This document shows positions 12,288-16,980 of a DNA stretch of 49,971 bases, one piece after another. The translations under genes and the position numbers were made by a program. The notes below the pieces were generated by a model that saw only the letters and a list, made by a program, of their open reading frames with translations, was not told the origin of the DNA and did no database searches. The stretch comes from a virus: the IMG/VR virus record IMGVR_UViG_3300027782_000125, positions 1-49,971 of that record. One strand, 5' to 3'. Within the stretch, counting starts at the first letter, position 1. The number at the start of each line of letters is the position of its first letter.

Positions 12288-12506
12288 ATGTTCCAATTCA
12301 CTTCTTCCGCCATCGAAAACATCTCCGATGTGCAAGATGGCAAGGTTACGATCACCTTCAACGGTGGGCGTGACTACACCTACGGTGTTGCCGATGTTGA
12401 GCAATTCGTTTCTCAACTCTCTGAGGTTATCACCCAGAGCGACTCTGTGGGGCGCTTCATCAACACCTCCATTCGCAGTGAGCAACTGACCCAAGTTGCC
12501 GCCTGA
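12288..12506 (+). CDS. KTSC domain protein (72 aa)
   Basis: Matches the KTSC pattern: FTSSAIENISDV (Ser pair at residues 5-6), KVTITFNGGRDYTYGV (strand, Gly-Gly, Y.Y.V), and SVGRFINTSIRS (S.G.F.N..I). KTSC is named after lysyl-tRNA synthetase and short C-terminal occurrences; small free-standing copies are common in phages and bacteria. The function of single-domain forms is not established. A longer divergent relative may lie at 15597. Confidence 0.75.
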   Translation: MFQFTSSAIENISDVQDGKVTITFNGGRDYTYGVADVEQFVSQLSEVITQSDSVGRFINTSIRSEQLTQVAA

Positions 12507-12553
12507 GCAACTGGCACACGGGTGCCTCACGGCACCCTCACCCGTGCCATACT
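12495..12553 (+). promoter_or_regulatory. Degenerate class I promoter with hairpin (for gene at 12580)
   Basis: Only the right arm TGGCACA (12512-12518) is well preserved. The hairpin GGGTGCC-TCAC-GGCACCC (12520-12537) follows, then TGC-CATACT (12545-12553), 30 bp after the dyad end. Leader CTTTGTTCCTGAGGGATTC as in the class I genes. Confidence 0.6.
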
Positions 12554-12579
12554 ACCTTTGTTCCTGAGGGATTCACCCC

Positions 12580-12732
12580 ATGACCGCTCTCTGCTTCACC
12601 GACAACCTCCAGATCGACGAACAGGAATCCTTCTGGGAAGACCTGGAGTGTGAGGAGCAATTCTTCGCCTGGGATGACGACCAGGCACTGGAGCAGTTCT
12701 CCCTAGAGTGCTGCTTCGGACCTGAGGAGTGA
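12580..12732 (+). CDS. Highly acidic, Phe/Trp-rich 50-aa protein
   Basis: Reads MTALCFTDNLQIDEQESFWE and ends SLECCFGPEE at TGA 12730-12732. About 30% Asp/Glu with many aromatics. Charge and size suit a DNA mimic or an inhibitor of a host protein, but this is inference. GAGGG upstream may act as Shine-Dalgarno. Confidence 0.6.
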   Translation: MTALCFTDNLQIDEQESFWEDLECEEQFFAWDDDQALEQFSLECCFGPEE

Positions 12733-12788
12733 CACTTGCGGGGGTGGCACACGCTGCCCCCACCTCACTCCTCCCGATCTGCTACACT
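12728..12788 (+). promoter_or_regulatory. Class I-like promoter (for gene at 12816)
   Basis: Dyad AGTGACA-N10-TGGCACA (12728-12751) spans the upstream stop. Extended -10 TGC-TACACT (12780-12788), 32 bp after the dyad end. The leader contains the short palindrome GAACAAGTTC at the expected transcript start, shared with the next gene. Confidence 0.58.
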
Positions 12789-12815
12789 GAACAAGTTCAA
12801 CCAACCAAACCGATC

Positions 12816-12992
12816 ATGACCCAGCAGCAACTCCTCCAGAACGCCCGCAACGTGATCATCGGCATGAGCGATGCCCAGCGCCAGTGCCTGAAGACCGCTG
12901 CCGTTGCCAAAGGGCGCACCGCCCAGCAGGTGAGCAAGGCAGGCACAATGCGCCTGGCGCTGTGGGTGAGCAAGGGGACCAGCGCCATCTGA
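12816..12992 (+). CDS. Basic helical 58-aa protein
   Basis: ATG 12816 after CCAAACCGATC. An earlier in-frame ATG at 12729 would read through the promoter. The sequence (QQQLLQNARNVIIGMSDAQRQCLKTAAVAKG ... QVSKAGTMRLALWVSKG) suggests a helical, possibly DNA-binding protein. Function unknown. Confidence 0.6.
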   Translation: MTQQQLLQNARNVIIGMSDAQRQCLKTAAVAKGRTAQQVSKAGTMRLALWVSKGTSAI

Positions 12993-12999
12993 TCCCCCT

Positions 13000-13034
13000 G
13001 GGGGGCGCCATCGCCCCCCTTCCCGTGCTACACT
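13000..13034 (+). promoter_or_regulatory. Hairpin plus extended -10 promoter (for gene at 13060)
   Basis: GGGGGGCG-CCAT-CGCCCCCC (13000-13019) has an 8-bp perfect stem but no T tract. TGC-TACACT (13026-13034) follows. ATG is 31 bp after the -10 start. Confidence 0.65.
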
Positions 13035-13059
13035 GAACAAGTTCAACACCCGAACCACA

Positions 13060-13323
13060 ATGGCAACCGCAACCCGCTTTCAGACCAACCTGCTGGACGA
13101 AACCTACAACGGTTGGACCAATTACAAGACCTGGAACGTTGCACTCTGGATTCAGAATGACGAATCTTTTCAAGATTACATCCAGGAGAATGACATCTGC
13201 TGCTACGAAGACCTCCTGGAGGCGATCTACGATTGCGGCAGCAAAGAGACCCCGGACGGTGTAAAGTGGAACGATCCTGAGATCAACCGGGTTGAACTCA
13301 ACAGCGACTTGTTTGATCTCTGA
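13060..13323 (+). CDS. Phage-type small protein with GWTNYKTWNVALWI motif (87 aa)
   Basis: The segment YNGWTNYKTWNVALWIQND (residues 17-35) is the signature of a family of uncharacterised small phage proteins (I recall it as DUF7249). The rest is acidic (FQDYIQENDICCYEDLLEAIYDCG). The function is not established in any member known to me. Monocistronic, with hairpins on both sides. Confidence 0.72.
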   Translation: MATATRFQTNLLDETYNGWTNYKTWNVALWIQNDESFQDYIQENDICCYEDLLEAIYDCGSKETPDGVKWNDPEINRVELNSDLFDL

Positions 13324-13330
13324 TCCCTAC

Positions 13331-13365
13331 GGGGGGCACAACCGCCCCCCTTCCCGTGCTACAAT
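13331..13365 (+). promoter_or_regulatory. Hairpin plus extended -10 promoter (for gene at 13389)
   Basis: GGGGGGC-ACAACC-GCCCCCC (13331-13350), then TGC-TACAAT (13357-13365). Leader TCTCTCAACCGCAACCCATCCCC, CA-rich without a Shine-Dalgarno. Confidence 0.68.
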
Positions 13366-13388
13366 TCTCTCAACCGCAACCCATCCCC

Positions 13389-13550
13389 ATGCGCTTCGAA
13401 GTTCGCTACCAGACCCCCTACAACCAGTGTGAGTGGCGCTCCCAGTGGTTCAAAGACCTGGAGGAGGCAGAGCGCATGGTAGAGTTCTACCGCTCCTGCG
13501 GATCGCCCTCCCACATCTGCCCCTCATCGCTGGCACAACTGGAGCGGTGA
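13389..13550 (+). CDS. Hypothetical small protein (53 aa)
   Basis: ATG 13389 lies 29 bp after the -10 start. Reads MRFEVRYQTPYNQCEWRSQ then a helix (DLEEAERMVEFYRSCG). The beta-beta-alpha order with an N-terminal strand and AERMVEFY helix resembles small single-domain proteins for signal or ligand binding, but no family is assigned. Confidence 0.6.
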   Translation: MRFEVRYQTPYNQCEWRSQWFKDLEEAERMVEFYRSCGSPSHICPSSLAQLER

Positions 13551-13585
13551 TGACAGGAACGGCAGCGCCTCAAAGACTGCCAACA

Positions 13586-13594
13586 AACTACAAT
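13586..13594 (+). promoter_or_regulatory. -10-only promoter (for gene at 13607)
   Basis: TACAAT at 13589-13594 as in the class II promoters, but without hairpin, dyad or extended TG. Only 18 bp separate the -10 start from the ATG, so the leader would be very short. Weak call. Confidence 0.4.
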
Positions 13595-13606
13595 CCCCCA
13601 ATTCTC

Positions 13607-13756
13607 ATGACCAAAGACCTTGCGATTTCTCTCCTCAAAGCTGGCAACAACGGCGACCAAATGCTCCAAATTCTTGACTCTATTGTTCTGGGCGATAGTG
13701 TTGACGAATCTGATGAGTTTGGCGCAGACGCTACACTTGATGCCATCGCCTTCTGA
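13607..13756 (+). CDS. Acidic 49-aa protein
   Basis: ATG 13607 is chosen because TACAAT lies just upstream; longer in-frame starts would overlap the preceding gene. Sequence MTKDLAISLLKAGNNGDQML ... and an acidic C-terminus (SVDESDEFGADATLDAIAF). This resembles the short acidic tail-helix proteins common in cyanophages. Function unknown. Confidence 0.58.
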   Translation: MTKDLAISLLKAGNNGDQMLQILDSIVLGDSVDESDEFGADATLDAIAF

Positions 13757-13762
13757 GCATAC

Positions 13763-13822
13763 TGTGCCAACCCGCTAGGTGGCACAGCGGAGGGCAATGC
13801 CCCTCCCCTTTGCCTCTATAGT
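13763..13822 (+). promoter_or_regulatory. Class I promoter (for gene at 13849)
   Basis: Dyad TGTGCCA-N10-TGGCACA (13763-13786) starts 6 bp after the upstream stop. The hairpin GAGGG...CCCCTC (about 13790-13805) follows. -10 TATAGT (13817-13822) is 31 bp after the dyad end. This is the last complete class I unit. Confidence 0.65.
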
Positions 13823-13848
13823 GATTTCAGTTCACCACCCGAACCACC

Positions 13849-14088
13849 ATGCGCCTCAAGCAAGTGACCATCACCAGCACCGAAGTGGAACTGGCAAACG
13901 GGACCTGCGTTCTGTTCTCCTACCAAACCCCCGTTGCCGCCCTGGTGCCTGGCAAAGGTTGGATCCGCACCGCGACGAAGTGGAGCGTGACCACCAGCAA
14001 GCACATCAACCGCTGGCTGGCAGAGAACTGCGGCGGCGACGTTGCCACCGTGCCCCAGTGGGAACTGGATCAACTGGTGGCGTTCTGA
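13849..14088 (+). CDS. Hypothetical small protein with YQTPVA...TTSKHINRWL motif (79 aa)
   Basis: The N-terminal strands (MRLKQVTITSTEVELANGT) lead to VLFSYQTPVAALVPGKG and SVTTSKHINRWLAEN. This pattern recurs in small uncharacterised phage proteins, but I cannot name the function. Ends with a helix (PQWELDQLVAF). The TGA is followed at once by the first class II hairpin. Confidence 0.68.
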   Translation: MRLKQVTITSTEVELANGTCVLFSYQTPVAALVPGKGWIRTATKWSVTTSKHINRWLAENCGGDVATVPQWELDQLVAF

Positions 14089-14095
14089 TCCCTAC

Positions 14096-14134
14096 GGGGG
14101 TGGGTTGACACCTGCCCCCTCTACCGACTACAAT
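14096..14134 (+). promoter_or_regulatory. Class II promoter: hairpin with the -35 as its exact loop (for gene at 14156)
   Basis: GGGGGTGGG (14096-14104) and CCTGCCCCC (14111-14119) form a 9-bp stem with two G-U pairs. The loop is exactly TTGACA (14105-14110), the consensus -35. After 18 bp comes TACAAT (14129-14134). The hairpin starts 7 bp after the upstream stop. Confidence 0.78.
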
Positions 14135-14155
14135 TCTCTCAACCGCAACGGACTG

Positions 14156-14341
14156 ATGACCGTGACCCTGACCCCCATCAGCAGCAAGGCGAAGAACCGC
14201 CTGGCAAACCAGATGGGAGGCAACCCCCTGGTGACCGTGGAGCAGCGTGATGGCAACGACCTGTTCTGCGTTTCCGCTGACGGCACCTGGTGCGCCTGGG
14301 TGAATTGCCTGACCGATCCGAACTGGGCAGTTCGCTTCTGA
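14156..14341 (+). CDS. Hypothetical small protein (61 aa)
   Basis: ATG 14156 is 27 bp after the -10 start. Sequence MTVTLTPISSKAKNRLANQM ... LFCVSADGTWCAWVNC. The strand-helix-strand pattern ends in a Trp/Cys-rich strand. It probably binds something through a small alpha/beta fold. Function unknown. Confidence 0.62.
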   Translation: MTVTLTPISSKAKNRLANQMGGNPLVTVEQRDGNDLFCVSADGTWCAWVNCLTDPNWAVRF

Positions 14342-14343
14342 TC

Positions 14344-14352
14344 TGCTACAAT
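14344..14352 (+). promoter_or_regulatory. Extended -10 promoter (for gene at 14378)
   Basis: TGC-TACAAT, beginning 3 bp after the upstream stop. Any -35 would lie inside the upstream gene (TGGGCA at 14324-14329). There is no hairpin. Confidence 0.55.
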
Positions 14353-14377
14353 ACCAAAGAACACCGCAACCGATCCG

Positions 14378-14557
14378 ATGACCACCACCTGGACCCCCCA
14401 AACCCTCACCAGCGTGACCCTGCCCGAAGGCACGTGGGGGACCATCCGCACTGCTCTGATCTGCCTTTCTGCTGATGCCCAGATCCAAGGTCACGACTCC
14501 GACGCTGCCCACTGGTTGGCAGCGTTCAACGCTCTGAAGGAAGCGATGGGGGACTGA
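14378..14557 (+). CDS. Hypothetical small protein (59 aa)
   Basis: Reads MTTTWTPQTLTSVTLPEGTW ... with a helix (IRTALICLSADAQIQG) and ends AAHWLAAFNALKEAMGD at TGA 14555-14557. Mostly helical. Family not recognised. Leader ACCAAAGAACACCGCAACCGATCCG is shared with neighbours. Confidence 0.6.
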   Translation: MTTTWTPQTLTSVTLPEGTWGTIRTALICLSADAQIQGHDSDAAHWLAAFNALKEAMGD

Positions 14558-14568
14558 CCCCCCATCCG

Positions 14569-14577
14569 TGCTACAAT
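14569..14577 (+). promoter_or_regulatory. Extended -10 promoter (for gene at 14605)
   Basis: TGC-TACAAT, 12 bp after the upstream stop. The gap has a C run but no clear hairpin or -35. Confidence 0.55.
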
Positions 14578-14604
14578 TCTCCCGAACCAACCGACACCGA
14601 TCCG

Positions 14605-14781
14605 ATGACCTCCAACCCCTACGTTGCCACCCTGATCGAAATGGGATACGACGAACAGGACTGCCGCAACGTTGCCGCCGCTGGTTTGGATGCCACCTAC
14701 CCCCGCACCATCCACGGGCGCACCTATGCCACCAAGGCAGAATACGATGAGGCACTCCACGACTTCCTCAACGGGATCTGA
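14605..14781 (+). CDS. Hypothetical small protein (58 aa)
   Basis: Reads MTSNPYVATLIEMGYDEQDC and ends YATKAEYDEALHDFLNGI at TGA 14779-14781. The middle (TYPRTIHGRTYATKAEYDEAL) has the look of small cyanobacterial and phage proteins with an 'xYxTxxEYxxALxDFLNG' end. Function unknown. Confidence 0.62.
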   Translation: MTSNPYVATLIEMGYDEQDCRNVAAAGLDATYPRTIHGRTYATKAEYDEALHDFLNGI

Positions 14782-14799
14782 GGGGTTCGCCCCTATCCG

Positions 14800-14808
14800 T
14801 GCTACAGT
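14800..14808 (+). promoter_or_regulatory. Extended -10 promoter (for gene at 14833)
   Basis: TGC-TACAGT, preceded by GGGG-TTCG-CCCC (14782-14793), a small hairpin with a UUCG loop. No -35. Confidence 0.55.
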
Positions 14809-14832
14809 ACCCCAGACAACCGCAACCGACTC

Positions 14833-15006
14833 ATGCAACGCTACGACGTGATCTGCTCCGCTGCTCCCTGGGAGAATACCACCATCGACGAAGACCGTGC
14901 CTGGGATCTGTGCCTGGATCTCTCAGAGGAGTTTGGGTACGCTGAGATCCGCCAGGATGGGATGATCATCGGATCCTACAAAAACGGATCTCCCCTCCTC
15001 TGGTGA
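14833..15006 (+). CDS. Small protein, paralogue of the 10450 product (57 aa)
   Basis: Aligns with the 10450 protein: YDVICSAAPWENTTIDEDR ... LSEEFGYAEIRQDGMII. The codons here are much richer in G/C than those of the 10450 gene, so the two copies have evolved in different base-composition settings or were acquired separately. Ends NGSPLLW at TGA 15004-15006. Function unknown. Confidence 0.68.
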   Translation: MQRYDVICSAAPWENTTIDEDRAWDLCLDLSEEFGYAEIRQDGMIIGSYKNGSPLLW

Positions 15007-15019
15007 GGGGCATCCCCCG

Positions 15020-15028
15020 TGCTACAAT
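15020..15028 (+). promoter_or_regulatory. Extended -10 promoter (for gene at 15054)
   Basis: TGC-TACAAT. GGGG-CAT-CCCC (15007-15017) lies between it and the upstream stop as a minimal hairpin. Confidence 0.58.
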
Positions 15029-15053
15029 TCACAAGCAAACCGCAACCGATCCG

Positions 15054-15287
15054 ATGGCACTCCTGAGCATGGCAACCGATCTCACCACCCGCCAGACGAT
15101 CTGGGTGGGCACCAACGTGGCAAAGGGGCGCCCTCAACTCAACTCCCACCGCCCAGACAATTATGGGCAGGCAATGGCGAAGGCAGGCATCGACGGGTAT
15201 GGTGCTGCTGAGTTGGCAGACCTGCACTTCGACGGCACTTCCCGCACCTGCCCAGTTTCTGGGTGGCGCTCTGCTCAATGGGGTTGA
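15054..15287 (+). CDS. Hypothetical small protein (77 aa)
   Basis: ATG 15054 is 31 bp after the -10 start. An earlier in-frame ATG (15003) overlaps the previous stop and the promoter. Sequence MATDLTTRQTIWVGTNVAKG ... FDGTSRTCPVSGWRSAQWG. The TGA stop is part of the next promoter's TTGACC. Function unknown. Confidence 0.6.
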   Translation: MALLSMATDLTTRQTIWVGTNVAKGRPQLNSHRPDNYGQAMAKAGIDGYGAAELADLHFDGTSRTCPVSGWRSAQWG

Positions 15288-15312
15288 CCCCCTGCCCCTG
15301 ATCGACTACAAT
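15280..15312 (+). promoter_or_regulatory. Class II promoter overlapping the upstream stop codon (for gene at 15338)
   Basis: GGGG (15280-15283) and CCCC (from 15288) flank TTGA. The -35 TTGACC (15284-15289) contains the TGA stop of the upstream gene (15285-15287). 17 bp later comes TACAAT (15307-15312). Coding end, hairpin and promoter are merged into 10 bp. Confidence 0.7.
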
Positions 15313-15337
15313 TCCAAAGACAACCGCACCGCACCCG

Positions 15338-15523
15338 ATGCCCACCCTGACCCCTGCCACCGACCTGAACGCTCTCTCCCTTGACGAACTGTTCTGCGAA
15401 CTGTTCTGGCTGGAGGAGCAGCCCCAGACCCGCCAGATCAACGACGCTCACCTGAAGTGCTGGAATGCCATCGCTGACCGTCAGGCACGGATCGCTGACT
15501 GGAACGACTTCCTGGCAGGTTGA
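15338..15523 (+). CDS. Acidic helical 61-aa protein
   Basis: Reads MPTLTPATDLNALSLDELFC and two helices (LFCELFWLEEQPQTRQIN; LKCWNAIADRQARIADWNDFLAG). Probably a helical hairpin. Function unknown. ATG is 31 bp after the -10 start. Confidence 0.6.
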   Translation: MPTLTPATDLNALSLDELFCELFWLEEQPQTRQINDAHLKCWNAIADRQARIADWNDFLAG

Positions 15524-15531
15524 CCCCCACC

Positions 15532-15572
15532 GGGGCAGGGGGTTGACTCCTGCCCCCTTCACCGACTACAAT
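15532..15572 (+). promoter_or_regulatory. Class II promoter with the -35 in the hairpin loop (for gene at 15597)
   Basis: GGGGCAGG (15532-15539) and CCTGCCCC (15549-15556) form a perfect 8-bp stem. The 9-base loop GGGTTGACT contains the -35 TTGACT (15543-15548). After 18 bp comes TACAAT (15567-15572). Confidence 0.78.
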
Positions 15573-15596
15573 TCCAAAGCAACCGACACCGATCCG

Positions 15597-15899
15597 ATGC
15601 CCGCCACCATCGCCACCGCCTTCACCCCCGACCAGATGCTGACCCTGGGGCACTCCGTGTTCAGCAGCGCCATGCGCTCCTGGGCACTGGTGGTGAACAA
15701 CGACAACGATGCCGAACTGCTGGTCCTGTTCAACAGCAGCGACACCGTGTACCGCTACGCCTTCCGCGATTGGAGCGCCGCCAGCGACTGGGATGCTATC
15801 CGCCAGGAGGACGACTACGAAGATGCAGAACCGATCTCCTGGGGGAGCTGCTTCCACCGCTTCCTGGCGGAAGGAGCGATCCTGCCCATCGCCGCCTGA
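15597..15899 (+). CDS. Possible divergent KTSC-like protein (100 aa)
   Basis: The order VFSSAMRSWALVV (Ser pair), ELLVLFNSSDTVYRYAF and SWGSCFHRFLAEG follows the KTSC plan SSAI ... F..G..Y.Y ... S.G..F......, with an acidic insertion (WDAIRQEDDYEDAE). If correct, it is the second KTSC-type protein of the block. A search is needed to confirm this. ATG is 30 bp after the -10 start. Confidence 0.55.
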   Translation: MPATIATAFTPDQMLTLGHSVFSSAMRSWALVVNNDNDAELLVLFNSSDTVYRYAFRDWSAASDWDAIRQEDDYEDAEPISWGSCFHRFLAEGAILPIAA

Positions 15900-15906
15900 C
15901 CCCTGC

Positions 15907-15944
15907 GGGGCACCTTGACGGGTGCCCCCTCCATCGACTACAAT
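15907..15944 (+). promoter_or_regulatory. Class II promoter: hairpin with the -35 as its exact loop (for gene at 15970)
   Basis: GGGGCACC (15907-15914) and GGTGCCCC (15921-15928) form a perfect 8-bp stem, and the loop is exactly TTGACG (15915-15920). After 18 bp comes TACAAT (15939-15944). The clearest example of the architecture. Confidence 0.82.
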
Positions 15945-15969
15945 TCCAAAGCAAACCGCAACGCACCCG

Positions 15970-16227
15970 ATGCTCACCTCCATCATCCGCACCGCCGTTC
16001 GCTCCGCTCTGATCAGCAAGGGACCGATGACCTGCTCCGATCTGGTGCGCTCCCTGGGTATGGACCCCCGCCGCCACAAAGGCACCATCCATGCCGTGAT
16101 GGTGGATATGGAGAACGACGGCATCATCGATGCCATCCGCCTGAGCAACGGCAAGCGTGACCAGTGGTTCATCTACCCCACCGCCATCCGCAAGCGGGAC
16201 CGTATGGTTGCCGCCCTGGTGGGTTGA
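15970..16227 (+). CDS. Winged-helix DNA-binding-like protein (85 aa)
   Basis: Residues 8-50 (AVRSALISKGPMTCSDLVRSLGMDPRRHKGTIHAVMVDMENDGII) follow the winged helix-turn-helix plan: helix 1, a TCSDLV helix, a turn (GMDPRRH), a recognition helix (GTIHAVMVDM) and then a strand with 'GII'. The C-terminus is basic (TAIRKRDRM). It is the only recognisable transcription-regulator fold between 12.5 and 16.5 kb and so a candidate controller of the array. The DNA target is unknown. Confidence 0.65.
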   Translation: MLTSIIRTAVRSALISKGPMTCSDLVRSLGMDPRRHKGTIHAVMVDMENDGIIDAIRLSNGKRDQWFIYPTAIRKRDRMVAALVG

Positions 16228-16235
16228 TCCAACGG

Positions 16236-16271
16236 GGGGGGGTTGACCTCCTCCCCATTACCGACTACAAT
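16236..16271 (+). promoter_or_regulatory. Class II promoter with the -35 in the hairpin loop (for gene at 16297)
   Basis: A run of nine G (16234-16242) pairs with CCTCCCC (16250-16256) around TTGACC (16243-16248). 17 bp later comes TACAAT (16266-16271). Confidence 0.72.
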
Positions 16272-16296
16272 TCCAAAGCAAACCGCAACCCAACCG

Positions 16297-16488
16297 ATGA
16301 CCACCACCACCATCAACGGCACCCAGTTCAGCATCACCCGCCTGCCCGTTGCCCACGGTGCCGCTGCCCTCCGCTGGGCAGATCGCATCAAGGGCGGCAG
16401 CACCCGCGTTCGCACCCACGGTGGAGCAGCAGGCAGCAGCGCCACCCGGATGAGCACCACCGCCAGCGCCCTGGGCGACGTGAAGTGA
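16297..16488 (+). CDS. Thr/Ala/Arg-rich 63-aa protein
   Basis: Last gene of the GC-rich array. Sequence MTTTTINGTQFSITRLPVAHG ... a basic, low-complexity C-terminal half (GGSTRVRTHGGAAGSSATRMS). The N-terminal strand could be structured and the tail may bind nucleic acid. Function unknown. ATG is 31 bp after the -10 start. Confidence 0.52.
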   Translation: MTTTTINGTQFSITRLPVAHGAAALRWADRIKGGSTRVRTHGGAAGSSATRMSTTASALGDVK

Positions 16489-16516
16489 CGGTTCGGGGGG
16501 TGGCACACCCACCCCC
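16484..16516 (+). terminator. Last 24-bp dyad (degenerate) and GC hairpin closing the array
   Basis: AGTGACG-N10-TGGCACA (16484-16507) has the standard dyad length and overlaps the stop. GGGGGTGG-CACAC-CCACCCCC (16496-16516) is an 8-bp perfect stem followed by TATTCGT, not a T tract. No gene or -10 follows at the usual place. GC content falls abruptly shortly after. Confidence 0.62.
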
Positions 16517-16740
16517 TATTCGTTCGTGGCAGGGGCAGTGTTATGGCGTTGCGTCCTTGTGGGGGGCGGGCGCCGTGGCTAAAACCCAATGGATCCCTCA
16601 AGCTATAAAGTGTTACCCAAGCTAGGTCTATATTACACAATAAACAAAAAAATTTTCAGTATAAAAAATTGCCCACCAGGTCTCACACAATATTAGTAAT
16701 TACTATATAATTTTGAAAGATAAAATTCATATAGTTCAAA

Positions 16741-16917
16741 ATGCAAAAAAATTCTGGGAAAAATATTCGCCCCATACAAGTCGATCCCATTACTGGTGAA
16801 TATTATGTTATAATTCCAGAGTGGATCGCCAACGATCTTTCTTGGTATGAAGATACTGAGATTAAATTTAATGTGGAAGGAAATGAAGTATTACTTTCAG
16901 AATACCAACACGATTAA
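16741..16917 (+). CDS. SpoVT/AbrB-like small protein (58 aa)
   Basis: Reads MQKNSGKNIRPIQVDPITGE, YYVIIPEWIANDLSWYEDTE and IKFNVEGNEVLL. The order 'strand, G.YYV.IP, helix, W..', 'F.V.G..V.L' fits the swapped-hairpin AbrB fold found in antitoxins and regulators, and resembles short cyanophage proteins. It may bind DNA as a dimer. First gene after the return to AT-rich sequence. Nothing else is seen between 16517 and 16740. Confidence 0.6.
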   Translation: MQKNSGKNIRPIQVDPITGEYYVIIPEWIANDLSWYEDTEIKFNVEGNEVLLSEYQHD

Positions 16918-16929
16918 AGATTCGCCCTA

Positions 16930-16958
16930 TTGACAACTCATACATAATATTGTATGAT
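16930..16958 (+). promoter_or_regulatory. Near-consensus sigma-70 promoter
   Basis: TTGACA (16930-16935), 17-bp spacer, TATGAT (16953-16958). It reads into the glycosyltransferase gene 22 bp downstream. Confidence 0.78.
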
Positions 16959-16980
16959 ATACGTGTAATTGTACTAACTT

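Noticed and set aside
14006-14755. Long minus-strand reading frame (249 codons)
   Set aside because: It crosses three forward genes and their promoters. High GC content gives few stop codons on the opposite strand.
15438-16172. Long minus-strand reading frame (244 codons)
   Set aside because: Same reason: it runs through the promoters and coding regions of three + strand genes and has an arginine/glycine-rich, non-protein-like sequence.
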